DNA from: Streptococcus mitis
Lineage (GTDB): Bacteria; Bacillota; Bacilli; Lactobacillales; Streptococcaceae
Assembly: GCF_946190275.1 (NCBI RefSeq)
Contig: NZ_CAMHZQ010000001.1
Coordinates: 62,001-126,000, forward strand
Reading direction: 5' to 3'
DNA: 64,000 bases
Shown here one piece after another: positions 16,609 to 26,699 of this stretch. Below the pieces are notes generated by a model. It did not search any database and had not been told where the DNA came from. It saw nothing but the letters and a program-made list of their open reading frames with translations. Position numbers and translations under genes: made by a program. Positions within the stretch are counted from its first letter, which is position 1, and each line of letters begins with the position of its first letter.

Positions 16609-18006
16609 ATGACAAAAAATACAAATAAAAAAGAAACTATTTTAACATCAGTTCTATTAACACAACAGTTCTTATCCAAAGCTTGGAAAAACAGTTGGGA
16701 TGAAGAACTAATCAAATCCGAGAATATTGAAAAAATTCTTGAGGAGATTGTTAGAAAAGTTAGTGAAGTGGCAACAGTTTCTGAGGCATATGCAATTAAG
16801 CATGACAAAGACACATCTGTATCATTCGACAAAAAACTTCAAGAAACAACTACTAAACTTGCCGAACCGCATATTCATGCTTTACTCAAGTTTAAAAAAG
16901 GTGCAACACTATCTACTTTAGCCGAAAAAATCGGATTAGCAGAACAGTATCTCGAAAAAGCGAAGTCTGGAAGGTATGGCTACGATAACTTGTTAGCTTA
17001 CTTAATTCATGCAAAAGATAAAGATAAATATCAATATAGCCCTGATGAAGTTGTTACTCTAGCAGGTAAAGACTACTTAGAAGTCTATCATGAAAGGAAA
17101 GAAAGTTGGCTTAAAGGAAAAGCTAAAAAAGAAGTTCAACAAAGTTATGAGGATATCGATTTATTAATTGATAACATTCTGAACGAGAATATCACCAAAC
17201 AGGAAATTCTGCTTAATAAGAAATATCACACGCTGTATACAGTGCATAGAGTTAGAATAAACGATGCTATTAGGACTGTTGGGGAAATTAAAAGTGCCAA
17301 AGTAAAATATGAACTTGAACACAAAGAGTTCAAAAAGACAGTCATTTTCATCTATGGTAAATCTGGTCTTGGAAAATCAACGTTTGCAAAAGAGTTAACT
17401 AAAGATATCGTTCAGCTAGCAAAACTAAATAACCAAAAGTGGCAGTCAGTCTTGACCGCAGGTACTAACATGTTTGATGAAGTAAACGGAGAAGAAATCC
17501 TACTACTTGATGATGTTCGAGGGGATAGCTTAACCGCATCTGATTGGTTAAAAGTTTTGGATCCATATAGTATCAGTCCAGTGTCTGCACGTTATCAAAA
17601 CAAAACAGCTGCTTCCAAGGTCATCATTATCACAAGTTCTAAACATCCTTTAACTTTCTTTTACCATACTAAAGGAAACTTCCAAGAAGATTTATCGCAA
17701 TACGTTAGAAGAATCGAGCAATTGGTAACAGTAAAAGGTACGAGTGACGAACTTATTTTTGCAGAATCTCATCCTGAAAGATTCTCAAACAATAGGAGAC
17801 GAATCCCAGAGGTTGGACATGAAGTTTATCTATCTTACGATTTCACATCTGACAACGAAATGAAGAGTAAAGAAGAACTACTGTCCATTTTAGTTTCAAA
17901 AATTGGACTTAACAACCAATGGGATATCTGGGAATACGACAAAATAAAAACCCCGTCCGAAACTTTGGCGAGCGAGGACGAGGTGGAAGATAATCAAGAA
18001 AAGTAA
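16609..18006 (+). CDS. Rep_2-type initiator/relaxase with SF3-like helicase domain
   Basis: A 465-aa protein. The N-terminal domain has a HUH-type motif HIHALLKF (His88, His90) and a tyrosine-rich stretch YGYDNLLAYLIH with KYQY (about 123-143), as in plasmid Rep_2 endonucleases of the pMV158 type. The second half is a P-loop helicase: Walker A GKSGLGKST at 250-258, Walker B EILLLDDVRG near 296-305, and a sensor-like IIITSSKHP. HUH plus SF3 helicase is the architecture shared by CRESS-like plasmid Reps; streptococcal IMEs use relatives as relaxases. It would nick at an upstream origin, unwind, and support replication or transfer. Its gene follows the long hairpin region and precedes the excisionase. 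Confidence 0.8.
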   Translation: MTKNTNKKETILTSVLLTQQFLSKAWKNSWDEELIKSENIEKILEEIVRKVSEVATVSEAYAIKHDKDTSVSFDKKLQETTTKLAEPHIHALLKFKKGATLSTLAEKIGLAEQYLEKAKSGRYGYDNLLAYLIHAKDKDKYQYSPDEVVTLAGKDYLEVYHERKESWLKGKAKKEVQQSYEDIDLLIDNILNENITKQEILLNKKYHTLYTVHRVRINDAIRTVGEIKSAKVKYELEHKEFKKTVIFIYGKSGLGKSTFAKELTKDIVQLAKLNNQKWQSVLTAGTNMFDEVNGEEILLLDDVRGDSLTASDWLKVLDPYSISPVSARYQNKTAASKVIIITSSKHPLTFFYHTKGNFQEDLSQYVRRIEQLVTVKGTSDELIFAESHPERFSNNRRRIPEVGHEVYLSYDFTSDNEMKSKEELLSILVSKIGLNNQWDIWEYDKIKTPSETLASEDEVEDNQEK

Positions 18007-18054
18007 ATAGGGTATCTCTTGATACCTCTATTATACCATACATTGGAGGAATAC

Positions 18055-18315
18055 ATGCAAGTCATTTTACCAGATGAACAAGTTCAACAAATTCAGCACC
18101 TACTCGCTGAACTAATCAAAAAAGAGATTGAAAATAGGTTGAACAATAGCAATCTTGATAGTCCATTTTTAAACAAACAACAGGCTTGTAATTACTTGAG
18201 TATATCTAACAATACTCTCGACAGTTGGATTAAACAAGGATTACCTTATATAAGAGTTGGAAAAACTGTTCGCTTTGATAAGACAGAAATCAATCGTTGG
18301 TTACAAAATCAGTAG
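18055..18315 (+). CDS. Excisionase-like HTH protein
   Basis: An 86-aa protein started at the ATG at 18055 behind TGGAGGA; an in-frame ATG at 18019 lies in a hairpin region without a site. Residues 40-86 form a winged-helix of the HTH_17/excisionase type (LNKQQACNYLSIS, then SWIKQGLPYIRVGKTVRFD, and INRWLQ). Such proteins bend DNA at att arms and push the integrase toward excision. It lies 68 bp upstream of the integrase in the same direction. Direct repeats near both att ends are its possible targets. Confidence 0.8.
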   Translation: MQVILPDEQVQQIQHLLAELIKKEIENRLNNSNLDSPFLNKQQACNYLSISNNTLDSWIKQGLPYIRVGKTVRFDKTEINRWLQNQ

Positions 18316-18383
18316 CATTTCTACCGTGGTTTGTTATAATGAAATCACGGTATTTTTCTAGCTCAATTAAAAAGGAGAATACT

Positions 18384-19601
18384 ATGTCAATTACAAAAAC
18401 TAAAAATGGAACTTATCGCTTACGAATCTACATTCCTGAGGAAGTTAAGTCCTCACTAGGTGTTGATAAGAAAGTGATTGAAAAACGGTTCAAAACAAGG
18501 AGTGAAGCAAAAAAATACGAACTAGAACTTCAAAACAAGATTGACAAAATTCTTAGTGGAGAATCAGCCTTACTAGAAAATAATGGTTCTATACTCTTTT
18601 CCGACTTCTATAAAAACGTTTGGTGGGAATCCTACAAAGCAGGACAGACTACTTCTACTTCCAAACCACCTTCTCAAGCTACCATAACTGGTACAGAAAT
18701 TGCCTTTAGAAAGCATATCTTACCTATGCTTGGTAACTACTCTATTGAGTTTCTCAATCAAAATAAACAAGTTGTTTTAAATCTATTAACTCAAAAGGCT
18801 GAAGAATATGCAAATTTCAAAGTTATCAGGAGCTACGTTAATTCTATCTTTGACTGGGCGGAAGAATTAGAATATATCGAAACAAACCGCCTATCTAAAA
18901 CAATAAGCCGTATCAAAGCCACTAAGAAAATCAAGTTGCAAAAATCTAAAAAAGATGAAGATTTATACCTATCTCAAGAAGAACTTCAAGCATGGTTTAC
19001 AGCTTTTGAAAAAGATCTAGAGGCTGAAAAGATTCTATTCAAAGATTATGTTTTGTTCTATACTACCTTCTTCCTAGGAGATAGAAAATCAGAGAGCTAC
19101 GCTTTGCAGTGGAGGCATATCAATACAAGTGATCAGGAAATTCAGTTAGTACAAGCTTTAGATAAATACAAAAATCCAAAGTCTACCAAAGGGAATAAAA
19201 AGACAACTTTCCGAATTCCCATTGAATTGACTAACTTACTTAAAGAATGGAAAAAACAGCAAAAAGATGAACTAGCAAAATTTGGAATTATCCAATCCAA
19301 TGAACAGTATGTCTTTACGTATATCGATATGAAAGGAAATGTTAACAGCCCTCTACACTCTGACTATCTCAATAATAAAATGAAATCTGTCAAACGTCGT
19401 CATCCAGAACTTAAGCATGCTACACCTCATAAATTACGACATACAGGAGCAACATTAGCAAAACAGGCTGGAACGTCTATTGAAGCTATTTCTGAAGCTC
19501 TAACCCATAGTGACACGATTACAACTAAGACTTATGTCAACACTTCAAATGTCATTCCAATGGCTGTTGGAGAGATTGCCTATCGTAATCTTAAAAAGTA
19601 A
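18384..19601 (+). CDS. int: Tyrosine-family site-specific integrase
   Basis: A 405-aa recombinase. The start is the ATG at 18384 behind AAAGGAG; a GTG-type start upstream at 18297 overlaps the excisionase gene. Residues 1-50 form an AP2-like arm-binding domain (TKTKNGTYRLRIYIPEE), then a SAM-like core-binding domain, then the catalytic domain with Arg in GDRKSESYALQW, HKLRH and a Tyr in TKTYVNTSN. It faces the att site 108 bp downstream, which is the rpsI 3' end. The last codons are duplicated in the decayed element at 9736-9841. All catalytic residues are present, so it should be active. Confidence 0.93.
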   Translation: MSITKTKNGTYRLRIYIPEEVKSSLGVDKKVIEKRFKTRSEAKKYELELQNKIDKILSGESALLENNGSILFSDFYKNVWWESYKAGQTTSTSKPPSQATITGTEIAFRKHILPMLGNYSIEFLNQNKQVVLNLLTQKAEEYANFKVIRSYVNSIFDWAEELEYIETNRLSKTISRIKATKKIKLQKSKKDEDLYLSQEELQAWFTAFEKDLEAEKILFKDYVLFYTTFFLGDRKSESYALQWRHINTSDQEIQLVQALDKYKNPKSTKGNKKTTFRIPIELTNLLKEWKKQQKDELAKFGIIQSNEQYVFTYIDMKGNVNSPLHSDYLNNKMKSVKRRHPELKHATPHKLRHTGATLAKQAGTSIEAISEALTHSDTITTKTYVNTSNVIPMAVGEIAYRNLKK

Positions 19602-19673
19602 TGGTGTGAATTTGGTGTGAAAAATGGTGTGAATTTTGCTAAAAAAACATCAAAAAACACCCCATGGTGTGAA
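19601..19673. promoter_or_regulatory. Clustered GGTGTGAA repeats between int and att
   Basis: Four copies in 73 bp: ATGGTGTGAA at 19601-19610, GGTGTGA at 19614-19620, ATGGTGTGAATTTT at 19624-19637 and ATGGTGTGAA at 19664-19673. They lie between the integrase stop codon and the att core, a common place for arm-type binding sites. The same motif occurs beside the other att copy. Confidence 0.5.
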
Positions 19674-19708
19674 CCATGAAGTGTTGATAAATGCTGTATT
19701 GTAGCCGT

Positions 19709-19761
19709 TTCTTAACGTTTAGAGAACTGGCTAGCTTTACGAGCTTTCTTAAGACCTGGTT
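19709..19761 (-). repeat. att site: 3' end of rpsI, right copy
   Basis: 53 bases covering the stop and final codons of the functional rpsI, identical to 9925-9977. Integration keeps the rpsI reading frame intact because the element supplies the same 3' sequence. Confidence 0.9.
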
Positions 19762-20104
19762 TCTTACGTTCAACTTTACGTGAGTCACGTGTAAGAAGTC
19801 CTGCGCGTTTCAATGAATCGCGGAAGTCTGGGTCTACTTGAAGAAGGGCACGAGCGATACCGTGACGGATAGCTCCTGATTGACCAGCGTATCCACCACC
19901 TACAACGTTAACGAAAACGTCGTATGAACCTGCAGTTGAAGTAACTGCGAATGGTTGGTTGATTACAAGACGAAGGTCAGCGTGTGGGATGTACTCTTCA
20001 ACATCTTTTTTGTTAACAGTGATTTTACCAGTTCCTGGAACAAGGCGAACGCGTGCAACAGCGTTTTTACGACGTCCAGTACCTGCATATTGTGCTTGTG
20101 ACAT
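19712..20104 (-). CDS. rpsI: 30S ribosomal protein S9
   Basis: A 130-aa protein with the full-length S9 sequence: [20 protein letters not shown] at the start, [19 protein letters not shown] in the middle and the basic C terminus [12 protein letters not shown] that reaches the ribosomal P-site tRNA. It is 18 bp downstream of rplM, the conserved L13-S9 operon. Its 3' end is the attachment site of the two stacked mobile elements, and the coding sequence is still complete. The operon is probably controlled by the structured leader before rplM. Confidence 0.98.
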   Translation of the reverse strand: MSQAQYAGTGRRKNAVARVRLVPGTGKITVNKKDVEEYIPHADLRLVINQPFAVTSTAGSYDVFVNVVGGGYAGQSGAIRHGIARALLQVDPDFRDSLKRAGLLTRDSRKVERKKPGLKKARKASQFSKR

Positions 20105-20122
20105 ACTTTATTGTTCCTTTCC

Positions 20123-20569
20123 TTAGATAAGTCCTGAAATGTCAAGAACTTCTGGTTGTTGTGCAGTGTGAGTGTGCTCAGCTCCAACAAAGACTTTCAA
20201 CTTCATACCTTGAGCGCGTCCAAGAGTATTGTGTGGAAGCATACCTTTAACTGATTTCTCGATCAAACGTACTGCATTTTTAGAACGAAGTTCACCTGCA
20301 GAGATTTGTTTCAATCCACCTGGGTGGTTTGAGTGAGTGTAGTAGATTTTATCAGTTGCTTTTTTACCAGTTAATTTAACTTTTTCAGCATTGATAACAA
20401 TCACAAAATCACCTGTATCAGTGTGTGGTGTAAATGTTGGTTTGTTTTTTCCGCGAAGTACGCTAGCAACTACTGCAGAAAGACGTCCAAGTGGTACATC
20501 AGTTGCGTCAACTACGTACCATTTACGTTCAACTTGGCCTGGTTTAGCCATAAATGTTGTTTTGTTCAT
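20123..20569 (-). CDS. rplM: 50S ribosomal protein L13
   Basis: A 148-aa protein of normal L13 length: [20 protein letters not shown] at the N terminus, [19 protein letters not shown] and KMLPHN-type conserved region ([11 protein letters not shown]). It is an early-assembling protein of the large subunit. First gene of the rplM-rpsI operon; the ATG has GGAG 6-8 bases upstream. A 73-nt structured leader with features of the L13 autoregulatory element lies just before it. Confidence 0.98.
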   Translation of the reverse strand: MNKTTFMAKPGQVERKWYVVDATDVPLGRLSAVVASVLRGKNKPTFTPHTDTGDFVIVINAEKVKLTGKKATDKIYYTHSNHPGGLKQISAGELRSKNAVRLIEKSVKGMLPHNTLGRAQGMKLKVFVGAEHTHTAQQPEVLDISGLI

Positions 20570-20597
20570 GATTTCTCCTATATATAGTTCGATTTTT

Positions 20598-20670
20598 GTT
20601 TACGGTGATGGGTGTTCCTTCCCATCGAAAAGTATTTGGAAGGTTCCGGGGCCTTTCAAATGGGGTAAAC
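20598..20670 (-). promoter_or_regulatory. L13-type ribosomal protein leader
   Basis: On the minus strand GTTTAC (from 20670) closes with GTAAAC (to 20598). Inside are a stem TTTGAAAGG/CCTTCCAAA and a hairpin GATGGG/CCCATC. This three-part structure directly before rplM matches what is known of L13 leaders in Firmicutes, where L13 binds its own mRNA. A TATAAT-like -10 lies just upstream (near 20690). Confidence 0.6.
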
Positions 20671-20757
20671 AATACCGCCTACTATAATACCAAATTTCAC
20701 CCCTAAAAGTCAATAGATATGAAAAATATTTTTCTGAATTCCACTCTTTTCATCTCT

Positions 20758-20783
20758 AAAAAACCTCGCTTTCGCGAGGCTCT
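20758..20783 (-). terminator. Terminator of the ABC-2 exporter operon
   Basis: CCTCGC/GCGAGG stem with a 4-base loop and a run of T on the minus strand, directly after the permease stop codon. Confidence 0.8.
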
Positions 20784-20784
20784 T

Positions 20785-21984
20785 CTATTTATAAGATAAG
20801 GCACGTCTAAAGGTTTTCCAAGGTCCTAAATCATCTGTTTGCAGAACGAGACTAGCATACATGCGTCCGATAAATCCTGTTGCTACCACTGCAAAAATCA
20901 CTGTAATAGCAAGTGAAATCCATGCTTCTACTCCCCCTGCATAGCCATTAATGGTTCTAAATGGCATAAAGAAGGTCGAAATAAAGGGAATATAAGAACC
21001 AATCTTCAAGATGAGATTGTCACCAGCTGCACCTAGAGCTGTCACTCCAAAAAAACCACCCATAATCAAAATCATCAAAGGCGACAGGGCTTTCCCTGAG
21101 TCCTCAGGACGAGAAACCATAGATCCTAGGAAGGCTGCCAAGACTACATACATGAAAAGACTAACCAAAATAAAGAGCAAGGTATTTAGAGAGAAAGCAT
21201 CTCCCAAGTGATCTAAAACACCAGACTGAGCCAAGAATGGCAAATCTTTAAAGAGCAAAATGGCTGCCAGGCCCCCTACAACATAAATCCCGATATGCGT
21301 TAAAATCACCAGAAACAGAGCCATCATCCGCGCATAGAAATAGTGACTAGCCCTTATGCTAGAAAAAACGACTTCCATAATTTTAGTGCCTTTTTCACTG
21401 GCAACTTCCTGAGCTGTTACACCCGCATAGGTAATCAGGATCATATAAAGAAAGAATCCTAAGGCACCTGCTGCCATTGTTTGAATAAACTTTTTATTTT
21501 CCTTGGCTTCATCAATCTTTTCTGTGAATTGAATTGTCTGCGCTAAGCGTTTTTCCTGCTCTTGAGACAAGGAGGCAGTTGAACGATTAAGCTGATTTTG
21601 CAGTTCATTGAGTGTACCTGTAACTGCAAATTTAATTCCATTTTCAAGCGACGTTTCGCCATGATAAACTGCCTTCAAGACACTATCCTCTTGGTCAATA
21701 GTCAGATAGCCTTTTAATTTTTCATCTTTAATCGCTTCTTTAGCACTTGCTTCGTCTTTATAGTCAAAGTTAACACCATTTACATTCTTCAGTCCTTCTG
21801 CTACAGATGGCACTGTTGTCACTACTGCCACTTTATCATTTTTAGCCATTGAAGAGCCTTGGAGATAGGCAATTCCTACAGAGATTCCTAAAAAGAGGAA
21901 CGGCGAAATCACCATAAAGAAGAAACTCCACGATTTGACATGTCGAAGATAGGTTTCCTTGATTACAACCCACATATTTCTCAT
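20785..21984 (-). CDS. ABC-2 type transporter permease (NatB/YhaP-like)
   Basis: A 399-aa membrane protein: one N-terminal membrane segment (about 20-40), a 140-residue extracellular domain (residues 45-170), then five or six membrane segments in the C-terminal half with the ABC-2 motif TAQEVASEKGTKIMEVVFSS. This is the architecture of NatB/YhaP-type exporters (sodium or drug/peptide export; substrate not predictable). Its start overlaps the ATPase stop by 4 bases, so the pair is co-translated and forms one transporter. Confidence 0.85.
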   Translation of the reverse strand: MRNMWVVIKETYLRHVKSWSFFFMVISPFLFLGISVGIAYLQGSSMAKNDKVAVVTTVPSVAEGLKNVNGVNFDYKDEASAKEAIKDEKLKGYLTIDQEDSVLKAVYHGETSLENGIKFAVTGTLNELQNQLNRSTASLSQEQEKRLAQTIQFTEKIDEAKENKKFIQTMAAGALGFFLYMILITYAGVTAQEVASEKGTKIMEVVFSSIRASHYFYARMMALFLVILTHIGIYVVGGLAAILLFKDLPFLAQSGVLDHLGDAFSLNTLLFILVSLFMYVVLAAFLGSMVSRPEDSGKALSPLMILIMGGFFGVTALGAAGDNLILKIGSYIPFISTFFMPFRTINGYAGGVEAWISLAITVIFAVVATGFIGRMYASLVLQTDDLGPWKTFRRALSYK

Positions 21985-22874
21985 ACTTCCACCCCTGATT
22001 CTAGTTTAAAGATTTCATCGATTGTTGGCGCTTGCTGGTCAAAGGTTGCGATATATTGCCCTTGAGTCAAGATTGGGAAGAGTTCCCTTCCAGCACTCTC
22101 ATCATCTAGGATTAATTTCCAACTGCCTTGTTTGGTCAAGCTCACCTGTTTGACATGAGGAAGTTTTTCCAATTCTTCCTTGCTTCGTTCACTTGAAACA
22201 AAGAGACGTGTTTTCCCGTATTGATTGCGGACATCCTGAACTGGTCCATGCAAGACCACACGGCCATCTCGAATCATGAGAATATCGTCACAAAGCTCCT
22301 CGACGTTGGTCATGACATGGTCAGAAAAGATAATGGTTGCCCCACGTTCTTTTTCTTGAAAAATGACTTGCTTTAGCAATTCAGTATTAACTGGGTCCAA
22401 GCCACTGAAAGGCTCATCCAAGATAATCAAGTCTGGTTCATGAATCAGAGTAATGATGAGCTGAATCTTCTGCTGATTTCCTTTTGACAGACTCTTGATT
22501 TTATCTGTCAGCTTCCCTTTCACTTCCAACCTCTTCATCCATTGAGGGAGTTTTTCCTTGACCTCCTTGGCATCCATGCCTTTTAGAGTCGCCAAATAGC
22601 GAACTTGTTCAAGGACTGTCAATTTAGGCATGAGACTGCGTTCTTCAGGTAGATAGCCAATCCGAGCGTAGGTTTCCTGACGAATATCCTGACCATCCAG
22701 ACTGATTTCTCCTTGATATTCTAAAAACTTCAAAATACTGTGGAAAATTGTTGTTTTTCCAGCACCATTTTTCCCGACTAGTCCCAAAATACGACCTGGT
22801 CGTGCTTGAAAGTCAATACCAAACAAAACTTGCTTGGGTCCAAAACTTTTCTCTAGACTTCTTACTTCTAGCAT
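21981..22874 (-). CDS. ABC transporter ATP-binding protein (NatA/YhaQ-like)
   Basis: A 297-aa ATPase with Walker [13 protein letters not shown] (about 33-44), signature LSKGNQQK, Walker B LIILDEPFSGLDP and switch histidine in FSDHV. About 80 C-terminal residues beyond the ATPase core are typical of this exporter subfamily. It drives the downstream permease. GGAGG lies before the ATG. The 237-bp gap upstream holds the pheT terminator and a widely spaced inverted repeat CTGTATAA...TTATACAG around 22962-23010 of unknown role. Confidence 0.88.
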   Translation of the reverse strand: MLEVRSLEKSFGPKQVLFGIDFQARPGRILGLVGKNGAGKTTIFHSILKFLEYQGEISLDGQDIRQETYARIGYLPEERSLMPKLTVLEQVRYLATLKGMDAKEVKEKLPQWMKRLEVKGKLTDKIKSLSKGNQQKIQLIITLIHEPDLIILDEPFSGLDPVNTELLKQVIFQEKERGATIIFSDHVMTNVEELCDDILMIRDGRVVLHGPVQDVRNQYGKTRLFVSSERSKEELEKLPHVKQVSLTKQGSWKLILDDESAGRELFPILTQGQYIATFDQQAPTIDEIFKLESGVEV

Positions 22875-23079
22875 CTTTCACCTCCGAAATGTCTTTCACT
22901 CATTATACTCCCTTTTGATAGCCTTTACAATGTTTTTTGTCCATTTTCAGAAGACTATTGCTGTATAAAATACGGTCTGGAGCACTTTTAGTGATAAATC
23001 CATTATACAGTAGCGAACTCAATTTATCACCTCCTCTCCTCAACTGTCCATTTTTAATCCTGAATTGTTATTTGAAAAG

Positions 23080-23106
23080 AAAAAATCCACCCCGGGGGAT
23101 GGATTG
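23080..23106 (-). terminator. Terminator of pheT
   Basis: AATCC-rich stem with the CCCCGGGG centre (AATCCACCCC / GGGGGATGGATT) followed by a T-run on the minus strand. Confidence 0.8.
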
Positions 23107-23111
23107 ATGAG

Positions 23112-25517
23112 TTAACGCACTTCTGCGTTCACTTTTTCTTCGAGCGATGCTTGGATTTTTTCCATATAGCGTGCGACTTCTTCGTCCGTTAAGCTATCTT
23201 CAGGATTTTGGAAAGTCAAGCTATAAGCCATTGACTTCATACCAAGTCCCAATTTCTCACCTGAAAAGACGTCAAAGAGTTTGATATCTGTCAAACGTTT
23301 CACACCGGCAGCTTGGATAGCGTCCACAACTTCTTGGTGAGTCACTTCTGCCTTAAGGAGAAGGGCAACGTCACGGCTGACTGCTGGGAATTTAGTAATT
23401 TCTACAAATGGAGCGGCTGGCTGAAGCGCTGCCTCGATGGCTGAAAGGTTGAGCTCAGCTACATACGTTTCTGGAATATCGTAAGCCTTAGCAGTGACTG
23501 GATGCACTTGGCCAAGGAAACCAAGAACTTGGTCACCGAGTGAAATCATAGCTGTACGTCCTGGGTGGAGGCTAGCGATTTCAGATGTTGCTGTATAAGT
23601 TACTTGGAGTCCCAAACGAGCAAAGAGGGCTTCAAGGATTCCCTTAGCATAGAAGAAATCAACTGGAACTGCTGCTGTTTGGAAATCTTTTTCAGCAACC
23701 AATCCTGTCAAGGCAAAGGCAAAACTGTTGATTTCATTTGGAAGTTCTTCTTTTGGATTACCTGTTTGTTCAAAGACTTTTCCAATCTCGTAAAGGGCCA
23801 AGTTTTTGTTCTTGCGAGCCACATTGTAAGCAACTGTATCTAGGATACCAGAAATCATATTTTGACGGAGGACAGAACGGTCCACTGTCATTGGCCACAT
23901 GAGTTCTGTAAGGTTACTTGGTCGAGCTGTAAACTCAACTGCTTTTTCAGGAGTTGTTAGAGCGTAGGTAATGATTTCTGTCAAACCTGCCCCTTCAGCA
24001 ATCGTACGAACTTGACGTCGAAGTTTTTGTGTCGCAGTCAATTCACCAGCTGTTCCATCGTCTTTTGGAAGACTAGTTGGCAAGCGGTCATATCCATAGA
24101 TACGAGCGATTTCTTCAAAGAGGTCTGCTTCGATGGTGATATCCCAACGACGACGTGGTACGCTGACTGTAAAACTATCTGCATTTCCAGAAAGACCAAA
24201 TCCAAGACGACGGAAGACATCTTCGACATCAGTGTATGAAAGCTCCGTACCAAGGACACGGTTGACGTCTGCAAGGGTAGAAGAAACTTCCACATCAGAA
24301 GTATCAAGTTCACCTGCTGAAACGATACCCTTACGCACTGTCGCACCTGCAAGCTCAGCAATCATGCTAGCCGCCGCATCAAGGGCTTCGTTAACAGTTG
24401 CCACATTGATACCTTTTTCAAAGCGAGAAGATGACTCCGAACGAAGATTCAAGCGACCGCTAGTTTTACGGATAGATTTGCCATTGAAGACAGCAGCTTC
24501 AAGGACAACGCGACTAGATTTTTCAGAGATTTCTGTTGCTTGACCGCCCATGACACCTGCAAGGGCTACTGGCTTGTCAGCGACAGTGATGACTAAGTCA
24601 TTCACGTCCAAGTCATGTTCTTCACCATCTAAAGTCACCAATTTTTCACCAGCACGCGCTTCACGCACACGGATGTCAGTCCCTTCAAAGGTATCCAAGT
24701 CAAAGGCATGCATGGGTTGACCAAAGTAAAGCAGGATATAGTTGGTCACGTCCACTACGTTATTGATTGGACGGATGCCTTCATTCATGAGGAGATTTTG
24801 CAACCATTGTGGACTTGGTGCGATGGTCACATTGTCCAAGATACGGGCCGCATAGTAAGGTGCCTTGTCTGTGTCAATGTTGACAGAAAGAGCATCTACT
24901 GCACTTTCATTTGTTTCTGTTAGAGTAAATTCTTTAAAGTTGACTGCCTTGTCATAGATGGCTGCCACTTCGTGAGCCACTCCACGCATAGAAAGGGCAT
25001 CTGCACGGTTGGGTGTGATAGAAAGTTCGATGATTTCATCATCCAAGTCTAGATATGAGAAGACTTCATCCCCAGGAACGGCATTTTCTGGCAAGATTTG
25101 AATGCCATCTGCGAATTCCTTAGGCACAACTGAGTCAGAAATTCCCAATTCACCAAGTGAACAGATCATTCCAAGTGACTCTAAGCCACGGATTTTCCCT
25201 TTTTTGATTTTGTAGTTATCAGCGATGCGAGCTCCTGGAAGTGCCACCATGACCTTGATACCAGCACGCACATTCGGTGCACCACAAACGATTTGACGGG
25301 CTTCTTCTTCGCCAACATTAACCTGACAAACATGGAGATGAGTTTCTGGCACATCTTCGCAAGACAAGACCTCACCGACGACAATTTTTGAGAGACCAGC
25401 AGCTGGTGATTCGACACCCTCTACCTCGATCCCCGTAGTTGACATTTTTTCAGCCAACTCTTGTGATGGCACATCAATGTCCACCAATTCTTTTAACCAT
25501 TTATAAGATACAAGCAT
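23112..25517 (-). CDS. pheT: Phenylalanyl-tRNA synthetase beta subunit
   Basis: An 801-aa protein of the usual length. It begins with an N-terminal tRNA-binding OB domain ([21 protein letters not shown], about 45-150), then the B3/B4 editing domain (B3_4), a B5 domain, a catalytic-like core and the C-terminal ferredoxin-like anticodon domain ([12 protein letters not shown]). With PheS it forms the alpha2-beta2 enzyme that charges tRNA-Phe; the B3/B4 domain removes mischarged Tyr. It follows pheS after 120 bp that contain a hairpin GGTCCCAC/GTGGGATC at about 25533-25551, possibly a processing site or weak terminator. Confidence 0.97.
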   Translation of the reverse strand: MLVSYKWLKELVDIDVPSQELAEKMSTTGIEVEGVESPAAGLSKIVVGEVLSCEDVPETHLHVCQVNVGEEEARQIVCGAPNVRAGIKVMVALPGARIADNYKIKKGKIRGLESLGMICSLGELGISDSVVPKEFADGIQILPENAVPGDEVFSYLDLDDEIIELSITPNRADALSMRGVAHEVAAIYDKAVNFKEFTLTETNESAVDALSVNIDTDKAPYYAARILDNVTIAPSPQWLQNLLMNEGIRPINNVVDVTNYILLYFGQPMHAFDLDTFEGTDIRVREARAGEKLVTLDGEEHDLDVNDLVITVADKPVALAGVMGGQATEISEKSSRVVLEAAVFNGKSIRKTSGRLNLRSESSSRFEKGINVATVNEALDAAASMIAELAGATVRKGIVSAGELDTSDVEVSSTLADVNRVLGTELSYTDVEDVFRRLGFGLSGNADSFTVSVPRRRWDITIEADLFEEIARIYGYDRLPTSLPKDDGTAGELTATQKLRRQVRTIAEGAGLTEIITYALTTPEKAVEFTARPSNLTELMWPMTVDRSVLRQNMISGILDTVAYNVARKNKNLALYEIGKVFEQTGNPKEELPNEINSFAFALTGLVAEKDFQTAAVPVDFFYAKGILEALFARLGLQVTYTATSEIASLHPGRTAMISLGDQVLGFLGQVHPVTAKAYDIPETYVAELNLSAIEAALQPAAPFVEITKFPAVSRDVALLLKAEVTHQEVVDAIQAAGVKRLTDIKLFDVFSGEKLGLGMKSMAYSLTFQNPEDSLTDEEVARYMEKIQASLEEKVNAEVR

Positions 25518-25637
25518 AATTCTGATTGTAAGATCCCACCACGTGGGACCTTTTCAATTCCTTTCTTTTTCTTCGAGTCAGTCCTTACCATTCTCCATAG
25601 AGAAAAAATGACTAGGACTGTGTTTCAAGTTTCAATC

Positions 25638-26684
25638 TTATTTAAACTGTTCTGAGAAACGGACATCTCCTTGGTAGAATCCACGGATATCATTGATTCC
25701 GTAACGGAGCATGGCTACACGCTCTTGACCAAGACCAAAGGCAAAGCCAGAGTAAACAGTCGCATCGATACCACTCATTTCAAGGACACGTGGGTGAACC
25801 ATACCGGCACCCATAATTTCGATCCAACCTGTTTTCTTACATACGTTACAGCCTTCTCCACCACACTTGAAGCAAGAAACATCCACCTCAACAGATGGCT
25901 CTGTGAATGGGAAGTAAGATGGACGCAAACGAATTTGACGCTCTTCACCAAACATTTTTTGGACAATCAACTGAAGCGTTCCTTGAAGGTCTGCCATAGA
26001 GATATTTTTCCCAACAACCAAGCCTTCGATTTGGTGGAACTGGTGACTGTGGGTCGCATCATCCGTATCACGACGGAACACACGCCCTGGAGAGATCATT
26101 TTTAAAGGACCTTTAGAAAAATCATGAGCATCCATAGCACGCGCTTGAACAGGAGACGTGTGGGTACGAAGTAAGATTTCTTCTGTGATGTAGAAAGTGT
26201 CCTGCATATCGCGGGCTGGGTGATCTTTGGGAAGGTTCATACGCTCAAAGTTGTAGTAGTCTTGCTCCACTTCAAAACCGTCCACTACTTGGTAACCCAT
26301 CCCAATGAAAATATCTTCGATTTCTTCACTTGTTTGTGTGAGGACATGACGGTGACCAGTCGCAACAGGGCGACCTGGAAGTGTCACATCTATACTCTCG
26401 CTAGCTAGTTGAGCTGCGACTTTCTTTTCTTCCAAGAGCTTAGCAGTTTCTTCAAAGGCCGCTGTCAAGACATCACGAGCTTCATTTACGTGTTTCCCAA
26501 TGATTGGACGCATCTCAGCTGATACATCCTTCATCCCTTTGAGGATTTCAGTAAGCGAACCCTTTTTACCAAGGACAGAGACACGCAAGTCTTGCATCTC
26601 TTTTTCATTTTCAGCAGTAATCTGCTTCAAGCTAGCCAGCGTTTCTTCGCGAAGCGCTTTTAATTGTTCTTCAATAGTTGACAT
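25638..26684 (-). CDS. pheS: Phenylalanyl-tRNA synthetase alpha subunit
   Basis: A 348-aa protein. The start at 26684 ([14 protein letters not shown]) has GGAGG just upstream; a longer frame to 26852 runs through the T-box leader and is not coding. N-terminal coiled coil (about 1-85), then a class II synthetase core: motif 1 near [12 protein letters not shown], motif 2 [21 protein letters not shown] and motif 3 [15 protein letters not shown] zinc-like [17 protein letters not shown] stretch is present. It forms the enzyme with PheT and is controlled by the T-box in its leader. Confidence 0.97.
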   Translation of the reverse strand: MSTIEEQLKALREETLASLKQITAENEKEMQDLRVSVLGKKGSLTEILKGMKDVSAEMRPIIGKHVNEARDVLTAAFEETAKLLEEKKVAAQLASESIDVTLPGRPVATGHRHVLTQTSEEIEDIFIGMGYQVVDGFEVEQDYYNFERMNLPKDHPARDMQDTFYITEEILLRTHTSPVQARAMDAHDFSKGPLKMISPGRVFRRDTDDATHSHQFHQIEGLVVGKNISMADLQGTLQLIVQKMFGEERQIRLRPSYFPFTEPSVEVDVSCFKCGGEGCNVCKKTGWIEIMGAGMVHPRVLEMSGIDATVYSGFAFGLGQERVAMLRYGINDIRGFYQGDVRFSEQFK

Positions 26685-26699
26685 AATTCCTCCATCAGT

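Larger units (their letters stand above)
9927..19761. mobile_element. Integrative mobilizable element in the rpsI 3' end
   Basis: Bounded by the two rpsI-derived repeats; recombination between them would release a circle of about 9.8 kb and leave rpsI intact. Gene order: choline-binding protein, HTH regulator, 506-aa unknown, then the plus-strand module of small protein, membrane protein, FtsK-like ATPase, Rep/helicase, excisionase and integrase. From memory, many streptococcal IMEs combine a TcpA-like coupling protein with an RCR-type Rep as relaxase, and rpsI is a used insertion site. No conjugative pore genes are present, so transfer would need a helper. Confidence 0.75.

Noticed and set aside
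24133-24543. 136-codon open frame opposite pheT
   Set aside because: Antisense shadow of the pheT coding sequence without a ribosome binding site.
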